From Chitinophagales bacterium (GTDB lineage: Bacteria; Bacteroidota; Bacteroidia; Chitinophagales; CAIODY01): a stretch of 8,228 nt of DNA. The notes beneath the pieces are model-generated. The model was not told the DNA's origin. It saw only the letters and a program-made list of their open reading frames with translations, and made no database searches. Where the stretch lies: contig JAHEYX010000126.1 in the NCBI GenBank assembly GCA_023251415.1, positions 1 to 8,228 of the forward strand, given 5' to 3'. Positions 1-6,900 of this stretch are shown here, piece by piece. The position numbers were made by a program, and so were the translations under genes. Position 1 is the first letter of the stretch. Each line of letters begins with the position of its first letter.

Positions 1-1010
1 AAAATTGTGTTGGACCTATTGCAGGATTTACTGTTCCGGGGGGCACATTATGTACAAGCTCGCCAATAACCTTTACTGATGCATCTTTGAATACACCAAG
101 CACATGGTCTTGGAATTTTGGTTCGGGCGCTATACCAGCCGCATCTATACAGCAAAATCCTAATGTTACTTTCTCTACTGCCGGACCACACATAGTTACT
201 TTAATTGTTTCAAACAGTGGAGGGTCGAGTTCGTTTACCGATACCATTACCATTACTCAAACACCAACATCGAATTTCCAAGTGGTTACTCCTGCTTGTG
301 TGAATGTAGGTACGTTAATTAATTATAATGGCACAGCTACAGCCGCTGCTACATTTAATTGGAACTTTAACGGTGGTATCGCTACTCCATCAAGTGGACC
401 CGGACCAATAAGCTGTTATTGGGTATCTTCAGGCACACAGCCGGTTTCGTTAACTGTATCGGAAAATGGATGTACCTCGCAAGTAACAATTAATAATGTA
501 GTTGTAAACTCGAATCCGGTAGCAAACTTTACACATACCGTTGGGTCAGGTTTATTAGTATCTTTTCACAATACCTCTTCCGGAGCTTCTAGTTATAATT
601 GGTCGGGGGCCGACAACTTCAACAGTACATTATCCAACCCGATACATACGTATTCCGGTCCGGGTAATTACCAAGTATGTTTAATGGCAATTAATGGCGT
701 ATGTTCAACACAAAAATGTGATACCATTGCTGTTGATTTTCCTTCAGGTATTGTGCCGGCGGCAAACAGCCCGCTTGTTAACCTTATTTACTATACCGAT
801 TACCAATTGCTTTTAATTGATCAAGTTAACTTAAATGATTTACACTCGTTGGTGCAATTGTACAATGTTAACGGCGAATTAGTTCGTTCTTATAAAATAG
901 ATGAAGCTAAAGTTTCGTTGTCATTAGCAGATTTGGCAGCAGGCATGTACATGGTACAATTAACCAATAGTCAAACCATGGTTTCTAAAAAATTATTAAT
1001 CGCTCACTAA
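1..1010 (+). CDS. PKD-repeat secreted protein with T9SS-like C-terminal sorting domain (3' part only)
   Basis: The reading frame is open from the first bases (codons in phase from position 3) to TAA at 1008-1010, so the true start lies upstream. A TTG at 87 is only an internal codon. Three PKD-like beta-sandwich repeats can be seen, at about 15-257, 264-506 and 513-737. The first carries the classic features WSWNFGSG, FSTAGPHIVTLIVSN. The second (FNWNFNGG, then SGTQPVSLTV) and third (YNWSG, then YSGPGNYQVCLM) are more diverged. Cysteines recur in each repeat and may form disulfides. The tail, about 762-1007, has the type A T9SS sorting-domain pattern: LYNVNGELV, then LAAGMYMVQL, ending KKLLIAH. 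Proteins of this kind are exported by Sec, cross the outer membrane through T9SS and are anchored to the surface or released. A role in adhesion or gliding is possible but not shown. The frame is followed after 11 bp by the lipoprotein gene. The PKD assignment is firm; the specific function is unknown. Confidence 0.88.
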   Translation, partial: NCVGPIAGFTVPGGTLCTSSPITFTDASLNTPSTWSWNFGSGAIPAASIQQNPNVTFSTAGPHIVTLIVSNSGGSSSFTDTITITQTPTSNFQVVTPACVNVGTLINYNGTATAAATFNWNFNGGIATPSSGPGPISCYWVSSGTQPVSLTVSENGCTSQVTINNVVVNSNPVANFTHTVGSGLLVSFHNTSSGASSYNWSGADNFNSTLSNPIHTYSGPGNYQVCLMAINGVCSTQKCDTIAVDFPSGIVPAANSPLVNLIYYTDYQLLLIDQVNLNDLHSLVQLYNVNGELVRSYKIDEAKVSLSLADLAAGMYMVQLTNSQTMVSKKLLIAH

Positions 1011-1021
1011 TAACGAAGTTG

Positions 1022-1462
1022 ATGTTAAAGGCCGCTAAAACATATTGCTTTATTTCAATGGCATTATTGTTTTGCGGCCTTTTTTATTTTGCATCTTGTA
1101 AAAAAAAGAACACCTCCAACGAATACAAGTTAACGAAGAATACTTCGATTAAAGGTCCTGTGCGGCTTATCGTGCAGTGCATTCATCATACCATACCGGT
1201 AGCCGGATTAAAAGTGTATTATAAAATTGGTGCAACCGATTTTCCGGGCACTACCATTACTTCCTATGATTATACAGCCATTGCAGACAACCATGGTTAT
1301 GTGCAATTTGACTCCTTAACGTACGGAAATGGTTATTTGTATGCTGTAGGTTACGATCCTTCTGTTAATACCACTGTAACCGGAAACATGCCGGTAACTT
1401 TTATTAAAAATCAAATGCCTGCCGATAATCAAGTTGAACAGGTATTGTACGTTAGTGAATAA
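1022..1462 (+). CDS. Small lipoprotein of unknown function, possible transthyretin/carboxypeptidase-regulatory-like fold
   Basis: The ATG at 1022 is preferred over the TTG codon just before it and gives 146 residues. The N-terminus is a lipoprotein signal peptide: Lys residues, a hydrophobic stretch at about 8-23, then the lipobox FASC with the lipidated Cys at residue 26, followed by a Lys run (KKKN). Signal peptidase II processing and attachment to a membrane are therefore expected. The mature part of about 120 residues has the rhythm of one beta-sandwich domain: PVAGLKVYYKIG, later ADNHGYVQFDSL, then GNGYLYAVGYD. That resembles peptidase-associated or transthyretin-like regulatory domains (polar loop, xGxVxF strand, tyrosine-rich strand). 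This fold call is an inference from pattern and no family was recognised. It lies 11 bp after the T9SS-type gene and 9 bp before the acetyltransferase gene, so co-transcription is likely. No catalytic motif is visible. There is no Shine-Dalgarno sequence, as is normal for Bacteroidota. Confidence 0.8.
   Translation: MLKAAKTYCFISMALLFCGLFYFASCKKKNTSNEYKLTKNTSIKGPVRLIVQCIHHTIPVAGLKVYYKIGATDFPGTTITSYDYTAIADNHGYVQFDSLTYGNGYLYAVGYDPSVNTTVTGNMPVTFIKNQMPADNQVEQVLYVSE
1027..1085 (+). terminator. Terminator-like hairpin at the start of the lipoprotein gene (possible attenuator)
   Basis: AAAGGCCGC at 1027-1035 is perfectly complementary to GCGGCCTTT at 1074-1082. The pairing extends 3 more bp inward after one T-T mismatch. 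The right arm runs into TTTTTATTTT. The arrangement resembles a rho-independent terminator with a long loop of about 30-38 nt. It lies 16 bp after the stop of the PKD gene and inside the signal-peptide codons of the lipoprotein gene. It could reduce read-through into the two downstream genes. It could also be a coincidence, because the T tract is what Phe codons of a signal peptide would give. Confidence 0.25.
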
Positions 1463-1471
1463 GCTTATTTT

Positions 1472-1978
1472 ATGACTACAACAATTGCATTGCTTGAGGT
1501 TGATGCCGATGGTCTCACCGTTATTCAACAATTAGCAAGAACCATTTGGTACCAACATTATCCCGGCATTATTACCAATGAGCAAATCGAATATTTGCTC
1601 ACAAAAATGTATAGCGTTGATGCACTTACGAAACAAGTAAGTGAAGGACAGCGTTTTTATTTCATTCAACAGCAAGAAACACCAATAGGTTTCATCGCTA
1701 TAAGTGAGCAAGAGCCGGGAAACTATTTTATTCATAAGTTTTATATTTCCGGTTCCGTTCAAAATCGAGGTATTGGAAGCGCAGTACTAGACTTGCTGAT
1801 CAAAAAGTTTAGCGGCATGGCTACTATGCGATTAACCGTGAATCGTCAAAATTTTAAATCCATTAATTTCTATTTTAAGAAAGGTTTTAAAATAGAACGT
1901 GTAGCTGATTTTGATATTGGAAACGGGTATGTGATGAATGATTTTGTGATGGTTTGGCAACAAAAAGCTAACCAATAA
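1472..1978 (+). CDS. GNAT family N-acetyltransferase
   Basis: This 168-residue protein has the size and layout of a single-domain GNAT enzyme, which moves the acetyl group from acetyl-CoA to an amine in the cytoplasm. Residues 18-80 give the N-terminal helices and strands (TIWYQHYPGIITNEQIEYLL, later FYFIQQQETPIGFIAI). Motif A is at about 88-110, with the acetyl-CoA pyrophosphate loop QNRGIG at 97-102 (Q-x-x-G-x-G). Motif B follows at about 120-140 (LTVNRQNFKSINFYFKKGF), with Asn124 and Tyr134 at positions that commonly bind or protonate CoA in the family. The YVMNDFVMVW ending is also typical. The overall pattern is nearest to PaiA/YitH-like amine acetyltransferases, but the substrate cannot be read from the sequence. 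The ATG at 1472 lies 9 bp after the lipoprotein stop. The stop codon itself is the first part of the terminator hairpin. Confidence 0.92.
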   Translation: MTTTIALLEVDADGLTVIQQLARTIWYQHYPGIITNEQIEYLLTKMYSVDALTKQVSEGQRFYFIQQQETPIGFIAISEQEPGNYFIHKFYISGSVQNRGIGSAVLDLLIKKFSGMATMRLTVNRQNFKSINFYFKKGFKIERVADFDIGNGYVMNDFVMVWQQKANQ

Positions 1979-2013
1979 AAAAGCCCCGATTAATGAATAA
2001 TCGGGGCTTTTTT
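1977..2013. terminator. Bidirectional rho-independent terminator between convergent genes
   Basis: The left arm, 1977-1992 (AAAAAAGCCCCGATTA), pairs perfectly over 16 bp with the right arm, 1998-2013 (TAATCGGGGCTTTTTT), leaving a 5-nt loop at 1993-1997. The inner 12 bp contain a GGGGC/GCCCC core. The flanking A tract and T tract give a U-rich tail on both strands, so it can stop transcripts from the acetyltransferase gene (+) and from the SusD-like gene (-, stop codon 24 nt away). The TAA of the acetyltransferase overlaps the hairpin base. Confidence 0.93.
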
Positions 2014-2037
2014 ATTTAAGCTAAATGAAGCTGAGCA

Positions 2038-3396
2038 TTATTGATCCCACCAAACTTTTGCGTAAAGGTTATTAGTTGTACCAGTTGCCATGTTTGCGCT
2101 ATTGTATTGTTCTTCAGAATCAGGATACAAGAAACGACGTGGGATACTTGAACCATTTTTTGGAGTTAATACTGGGAAGCCTGTTCTGCGCCAATCGTTA
2201 AACACTTCAGGAGAAGCATACATAGCAATGTATTTTTCTTCGATGATTGCTTGTAATTGAGCAGCCGCAGTACCGGCACTTGGATAAGGGTGCGCTGTTA
2301 AATAAGCAGTTTCCTCACCGGCATGACCAGCAAGTGCAAAAGAAGCGGTAACCGCAGCGTCATAAGCTGTAGCAGCCGCAGGAGCAGCACCTTTACGAGC
2401 TTGCAATTCTGCTTCGATGAAACTAAGTTCAGTAGTATTGATTAAATATACAGGAGCAGCCGCATCAGCAATAAAAAAGCCTGGAGCGTCATTAACGGTA
2501 TCAATCATTGCATCAATACGTGGATCATTTTTAGCAATCATCATGTTATAGGCATTGCTACCAAGGAAAGTGATATCAGCACGTTCACTTTCATATTGAA
2601 ACCACGGGTTACCGTAGCTTGCAGCAGCAAAAGGAACACCTGCATCCACTAAACCTGCCGCAGCAGTAACTTCGGCTAAGCCTTTGGTAATTGCAGTTGC
2701 ATCAAATTTAGCTTGGTGTAAATATAAACGGGCTTTCAATCCATGGGCAAAGGCCATCCAATTGGTCATGTCCCCACCATAAATTAAATCTTCAGCACCC
2801 GGAACAACAGCTCCTGCAGAAGTACCGGTAGCTCCCATTTCAGTAATCGCGTCATCACACAATTTCAATGCCGCAGTATAGATATCTTTTTGCGTATCAT
2901 ACTTTGGTTGTAAATTGTCGATACCTTTAAATGCTTCTGAGTAAGGTACATCACCCCACATATCAGCACAAAGGGTAATACTGTAAGCCATTAATACTTT
3001 ACCTACACCTGCATAGTTTTTATACCCTTTAGCTTCAGAAATAGTAATTACTTGATTGAGGTTGTTCATACAAGTAGTATACATACTGTTCCAAGGGTTA
3101 CCGAAATCGGCACTATTGAACGTATAGTTATCATAAGAAGCAAATTGGCGATAAGCTCCGGTGTATTGTTGAGTGAAAACACCGGTATAGCGACTAAAAT
3201 CACCATTTTGAACGTAAGCTAATGCAAGTTCTGCCGGCGCTAATAATACATCCGGTTTAACGGTAGTTAATTGATTAGGATCTTGGTTGATGTCTTTAGT
3301 AAAAAACTTTCCTTCTTTTTTACAAGCCACCACCCCTCCTAAAAGGAGCGCAGTAAGTGCCGCGCCAACTATTTTATTATATATTTTATTTTTCAT
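2038..3396 (-). CDS. SusD/RagB-like outer-membrane nutrient-binding lipoprotein (SusD_2 type)
   Basis: A 452-residue lipoprotein that would sit as a lid on the adjacent SusC-like channel at the cell surface and capture ligand. The signal peptide ends in lipobox VVAC, with the lipidated Cys at residue 25 followed by KKEGK. The SusD_2 branch is recognised by DINQDPNQL (35-43), the helical TPR-like body including MWGDVPYSEAF (146-156), the AHGLKARLYLHQAKF helix (217-231), FIEAELQARKGA (326-337) and the near-C-terminal signature EEKYIAMYASPEVFNDWRRT (386-405). It ends in AKVWWDQ. Length is normal. The protein is rich in alanine (72 of 452), especially at 331-380. The ATG lies 18 nt after the susC-like stop in an A-rich spacer (TAAAAAAGCACAAC) with no Shine-Dalgarno, so the two genes are one operon. 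The ligand is unknown: no carbohydrate enzyme or peptidase gene is beside it. Confidence 0.95.
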   Translation of the reverse strand: MKNKIYNKIVGAALTALLLGGVVACKKEGKFFTKDINQDPNQLTTVKPDVLLAPAELALAYVQNGDFSRYTGVFTQQYTGAYRQFASYDNYTFNSADFGNPWNSMYTTCMNNLNQVITISEAKGYKNYAGVGKVLMAYSITLCADMWGDVPYSEAFKGIDNLQPKYDTQKDIYTAALKLCDDAITEMGATGTSAGAVVPGAEDLIYGGDMTNWMAFAHGLKARLYLHQAKFDATAITKGLAEVTAAAGLVDAGVPFAAASYGNPWFQYESERADITFLGSNAYNMMIAKNDPRIDAMIDTVNDAPGFFIADAAAPVYLINTTELSFIEAELQARKGAAPAAATAYDAAVTASFALAGHAGEETAYLTAHPYPSAGTAAAQLQAIIEEKYIAMYASPEVFNDWRRTGFPVLTPKNGSSIPRRFLYPDSEEQYNSANMATGTTNNLYAKVWWDQ

Positions 3397-3414
3397 GTTG
3401 TGCTTTTTTAGTGA

Positions 3415-6400
3415 TTAGAAATTGATGCGCAAATTAATACCAAAGGTTTTAGTACCAGGATTGTTAAAGTAGTCAATACCTTGTGCATCGGTAGCGCCGG
3501 TTAAACTTGTTTCAGGGTCAACACCATTGTATTTGGTTTTGATCCATAAGTTACGACCAAACACGCCAACACTAGCACCTTTAACAAATTTGCATTTGCT
3601 GTAAATACATGGAGCCAAGTCATAGTTTAATGCTAATTCTTTCAATTTAATATAAGAAGCATCATCTACAAAATGCTCAGCAACAGCACCAAAACCGCCA
3701 CCATTGCCACTATACCAAGCTTCGTCTAATTTAACTGATTGGGTATTTGCGGCACCTGAACCGGCTACTTCATTACCGTTTGCATCATAATGGTAGATTT
3801 TACCATCTGCACCCATATGACCCATCAATGAACCTTCATAGATTCCGGTATTAAACACTGTTGATTCACCACGTGTTTCAGTAGCTTTAGCAGTACCGAA
3901 ATAAGTAATTGCACCACGTGTACCGTTCCATATTTTATTGCCTTGTTTAGTATCTAATAAAATTGATAAGTTCAATCCTTTATAGTTAAAGTTATTCAAC
4001 CAACCGCCGGTCCATTTTGGTGCTAAGCTGGCAATAGTTGAAACTTTACCATCTTCAACCGGGTAACCATAAGTAGGGCTTGCCGGATTGTCATCGATCA
4101 ATACTTTACCATTTTCATCACGTAAGAATTTGCCACCTTCGAACATACCAAAACGTTCGCCTCTGGCAACTACAACTAATGATCCTTCGAAACCATTTAA
4201 AGTAACTTTTTCGATTCCTTGAGCTAAATCAGAACATACAGTTACGTTTTTAGCCCAATTGATTGTTGACTCCCAAGTAAAGTTTTTAGTTTTTACCGGA
4301 ACAAAGGTCAATGAAAGTTCATGACCTTCACTCCATAAACTTGCTGCGTTGGTATATTTATAAGCATAACCACTAGAACGAGCAACAGGAACAGATAATA
4401 ACAAATCTTTAGAATTGCTTTTGTAGTAAGTGTAATCTACATTGATACGACCATTTAAGAAGCGTAAGTCTAAACCGAATTCACGCGAATTAGTTCTTTC
4501 AGGCTTTAAATTTGGATCAGCAATAGTTCCGTTGATTCCACCGTGTTGGAAACCTGTAATTCCACCAAATGGGAATGGTTCACCCGGTGTCCAACCATCG
4601 TTAACATTGGTACTACCATAATAAGTTTGTGTGCTGTAAACAGAAGGGTCTTTACCTACACTAGCATAAGACAAGCGGATTTTACCGAACGACAATATTT
4701 TTTGACTTTCTTTAAACCATTTGATGTGGTCAGTAAAAATATAAGCAGCACTAATAGATGGGTAGAAGAAATTACCAACAGAATTCGGTAAGAAAGCTGA
4801 AGATTGTTCGTAGCGACCGGTAACATCTACATACAAATATGATTTGTAAGCAAATTTAGCTTGTGCATATAAGCTGTTTTTACGGTACAATGAATTTGTT
4901 TCACGAGCTAAAACAGATTGTGCATTTGAGATGTGATAGAAATCACTGATCGTCAAATTGTCGCCTTCTGTATAGTTATACGTATTTTTTTCGCTGTACA
5001 TGTTCCAACCCACTAAGCCAGAAAGATCCATATTAGCGTTTAATTTTTTGCTTGCTGTTAAAATCAAGTCATTATTAATCAAATTATTTCCTTCGTTTGA
5101 AGTGTACAATTTGCCGGGTTTGTAAACCGCAGACCCTTTAGCTACGTGTTGATGAGAAAGGGTGTTGTACATATCTGTACCGATGCGGTCAGTGATATCT
5201 AACCAAGAAGTTGGTTTGTAATTGAAGTGGAAATTTCCAAATACGTGATTGGTAACAGAATTATATCTGTTTTTGTTGATTGTCCAATACGGGTTATCAT
5301 AACCGCTTCCACCACGATAAGTTCTTTGTTTACCATCAGCAAAACTGTATGATAACGGGTCATTAACCGGATCGGCTAATCCATTTGAATTATCAAAAGT
5401 GATTGGAGTTCTTAATAAACCTAACATTAATCCTGAGGTGTTAGACCCCATTTGTGTACGGTCATTATTAATATTAGCATAATTAACGGTAGCACCAGCT
5501 GTTAGTTTGCTTGATAAATTGAAGTCTGTGTTTAATGACAAATTGGTTTTGTTTAAACCTTGTAAAGGAATAATACCGGTTTGTTTAATATTAGAAACAC
5601 TAAAACGGTAAGATGAACGATCGGTTCCACCATCAACTGACAATGAGTTATTGTAAGTCATTCCGGTTTGGAAGAAGTTTTTAGCGTTTTCGTAAGGTGT
5701 AACTGCGGTTTTATGCGTTGGATCTGATTTGCCAACGATATCTCCATTCACATCCCATTTGTAAGTATTATCTCCATTCCAAAATAAGGTGTCAATTAAA
5801 GCACCCCAAGAAGTACGAGTTCCACTTGATGGGCCTGCATATTGGCCTCCGGTACCTTGAGAATATTTGTTTTGTAATTCAGGTAATTTATTAACACGAT
5901 CCCAGCTAATATTAGATTGGAAAGTAACGTGCATAGTTGGACCATCACCTTTAACCATTTTAGCTTTTTTAGTGGTGATGATGATTGCACCTGAAGCCGC
6001 TTGGTTACCATATAATGCCGCAGCAGCAGGACCTTTCAATACAGAAACGTTTTCGATATCATTTGGGTTAATATCTAAACCACGGTTTGATGTTCCTGTC
6101 TCTTCTAATTCGTTATTGGTTCCGTTATCCGGATTACCCACGCTGGTGTTGTTATTATTCATTGGAACACCATCAACAACTATTAATGGTTGGTTTTCCA
6201 AACCGATAGTTGTTTGACCACGTAATAAGATATAAGTAGCCGCACCCGGATCACCTGATGCTTGTGTGATTTGAGCACCGGCTACTTTTCCGCTTAATGC
6301 CCCAATCGGGTTGAAGTTGTTGGCGCGATTGATGTCTTCAGATTTAACTTCTTGAACAGCATAACCTAAAGATTTTTTTTCACGCTTAACGTTAAGAGCC

Positions 6401-6717
6401 GTTACAACCACTTCATTAAGATTTAATTTGTCTTCAGCTAAGCTAACGTTCACAACAGTTAAGCCGGCAACTGCCATTTCTTTAGTTGTAAAGCCTACAA
6501 AACTGAAAACCAAGGTTGCTTCTTTGGCACAGGTAATAGCATAATTTCCCGAATTATCGGTTGACGTGGCATTTGAAGTTCCTTTAACGAGAACTGTAAC
6601 ACCGGGCAGCGCTGCCCCATCCGAAGCTTGAGTTACCTTCCCGGTAACTTGTATATCCTGCGCATAGAGCGAGACGGACATACACACGAAAAGAAAGAGT
6701 GTGAGTAATTTTTTCAT
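3415..6717 (-). CDS. SusC/RagA-like TonB-dependent outer-membrane transporter
   Basis: At 1100 residues this is full length for the family. A type I signal peptide ends near SLYAQ (residues 16-20). Residues 22-95 form the carboxypeptidase-regulatory-like beta-sandwich (VTGKVTQASDGAALPGVTV, FVGFTTKE). A TonB-box-like stretch LNEVVVTAL is at 100-108, and the plug domain at about 112-252 contains LIVVDGVPMNN and the SusC hallmark LKGPAAAALYGNQAASGAII (227-246). The rest is the 22-strand beta-barrel. It includes LNLSILLDTKQGNKIWNG and the closing GRNLWIKTKYNGVDPE, and it ends in INLRINF, whose terminal Phe suits BAM assembly. There is no N-terminal STN signalling domain, so it is not expected to report to an anti-sigma factor. 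It imports ligand with TonB-ExbBD energy, together with the SusD-like lipoprotein encoded next. The ATG at 6717 starts directly at the signal peptide. A promoter match lies about 23 bp upstream. Substrate unknown. Confidence 0.97.
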   Translation of the reverse strand: MKKLLTLFLFVCMSVSLYAQDIQVTGKVTQASDGAALPGVTVLVKGTSNATSTDNSGNYAITCAKEATLVFSFVGFTTKEMAVAGLTVVNVSLAEDKLNLNEVVVTALNVKREKKSLGYAVQEVKSEDINRANNFNPIGALSGKVAGAQITQASGDPGAATYILLRGQTTIGLENQPLIVVDGVPMNNNNTSVGNPDNGTNNELEETGTSNRGLDINPNDIENVSVLKGPAAAALYGNQAASGAIIITTKKAKMVKGDGPTMHVTFQSNISWDRVNKLPELQNKYSQGTGGQYAGPSSGTRTSWGALIDTLFWNGDNTYKWDVNGDIVGKSDPTHKTAVTPYENAKNFFQTGMTYNNSLSVDGGTDRSSYRFSVSNIKQTGIIPLQGLNKTNLSLNTDFNLSSKLTAGATVNYANINNDRTQMGSNTSGLMLGLLRTPITFDNSNGLADPVNDPLSYSFADGKQRTYRGGSGYDNPYWTINKNRYNSVTNHVFGNFHFNYKPTSWLDITDRIGTDMYNTLSHQHVAKGSAVYKPGKLYTSNEGNNLINNDLILTASKKLNANMDLSGLVGWNMYSEKNTYNYTEGDNLTISDFYHISNAQSVLARETNSLYRKNSLYAQAKFAYKSYLYVDVTGRYEQSSAFLPNSVGNFFYPSISAAYIFTDHIKWFKESQKILSFGKIRLSYASVGKDPSVYSTQTYYGSTNVNDGWTPGEPFPFGGITGFQHGGINGTIADPNLKPERTNSREFGLDLRFLNGRINVDYTYYKSNSKDLLLSVPVARSSGYAYKYTNAASLWSEGHELSLTFVPVKTKNFTWESTINWAKNVTVCSDLAQGIEKVTLNGFEGSLVVVARGERFGMFEGGKFLRDENGKVLIDDNPASPTYGYPVEDGKVSTIASLAPKWTGGWLNNFNYKGLNLSILLDTKQGNKIWNGTRGAITYFGTAKATETRGESTVFNTGIYEGSLMGHMGADGKIYHYDANGNEVAGSGAANTQSVKLDEAWYSGNGGGFGAVAEHFVDDASYIKLKELALNYDLAPCIYSKCKFVKGASVGVFGRNLWIKTKYNGVDPETSLTGATDAQGIDYFNNPGTKTFGINLRINF

Positions 6718-6739
6718 AAATAGTTGGTTTTAGTTTTCC

Positions 6740-6772
6740 CAAATATAGTAAGTCCCTTTCTCTTTTTTACAA
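6740..6772 (-). promoter_or_regulatory. Bacteroidota-type promoter for the susC-susD operon
   Basis: Read on the minus strand, TATATTTG (6747 to 6740) matches the -7 consensus TAnnTTTG exactly. A TTG at 6772-6770 lies 22 nt upstream, inside the 17-23 nt spacing known for Flavobacterium promoters (TTG-N-TAnnTTTG). Transcription should begin near 6733-6735, leaving a leader of only about 16-18 nt before the ATG at 6717. That is too short for a riboswitch or an elaborate leader structure. The wider intergenic region 6718-6875 holds only this promoter, the divergent one and an inverted repeat. Confidence 0.65.
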
Positions 6773-6844
6773 TTTATTTAACAACTATTTGTTCGCTTCC
6801 GGATAAATTAGTCCAAAAAATCATTCACTTCTACCAATTTTAAT

Positions 6845-6900
6845 CCGCTAAATTTGCTTTCTAAATATTATTTCATTGAGTGCAATCAAAAAATTAGCGG
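6845..6900. repeat. Inverted repeat spanning the flippase promoter and start codon
   Basis: CCGCTAA at 6845-6851 is the exact reverse complement of TTAGCGG at 6894-6900. Allowing one unpaired A at 6852, the match continues for 3 more bp (TTT 6853-6855 with AAA 6891-6893), giving 10 paired positions around a centre of about 35 nt. The left arm overlaps the predicted -7 box and the right arm lies in codons 7-9 of the flippase. Because transcription should start after the left arm, the pairing would matter as a DNA operator rather than as an RNA hairpin. It may be chance. Confidence 0.3.
6849..6856 (+). promoter_or_regulatory. Putative -7 promoter box for the flippase gene
   Basis: TAAATTTG fits the Bacteroidota -7 consensus TAnnTTTG exactly and lies 19 bp before the TTG start at 6876. 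No convincing TTG or TTTG element is found at 17-23 nt upstream (6823-6831 reads ATTCACTTC), so the -33 part is weak or missing. The predicted transcript would start near 6862-6864 with a leader of about 12-14 nt. Divergent to the susC promoter, with about 100 bp between the two -7 boxes. Confidence 0.45.

Noticed and set aside
1316..1762. Two open frames of 71 and 76 codons on the minus strand (1316-1531 and 1532-1762)
   Set aside because: They lie wholly opposite the lipoprotein and acetyltransferase genes, show no domain or signal peptide, and do not look like real proteins.
4543..4791. 82-codon open frame on the + strand inside the SusC gene
   Set aside because: It is antisense to beta-barrel codons, with no recognisable feature and no promoter or terminator of its own.
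5796..6217. Open frames of 116 codons (+, 5867-6217) and 71 codons (-, 5796-6011) inside the SusC gene
   Set aside because: The SusC frame here encodes the strongly conserved plug domain and nearby region, so these are out-of-frame shadows.
6800..6847. Short inverted repeat CGGAT / ATCCG in the divergent intergenic region
   Set aside because: Only 5 bp with mismatched extension and a long spacer. This is expected by chance in such DNA.
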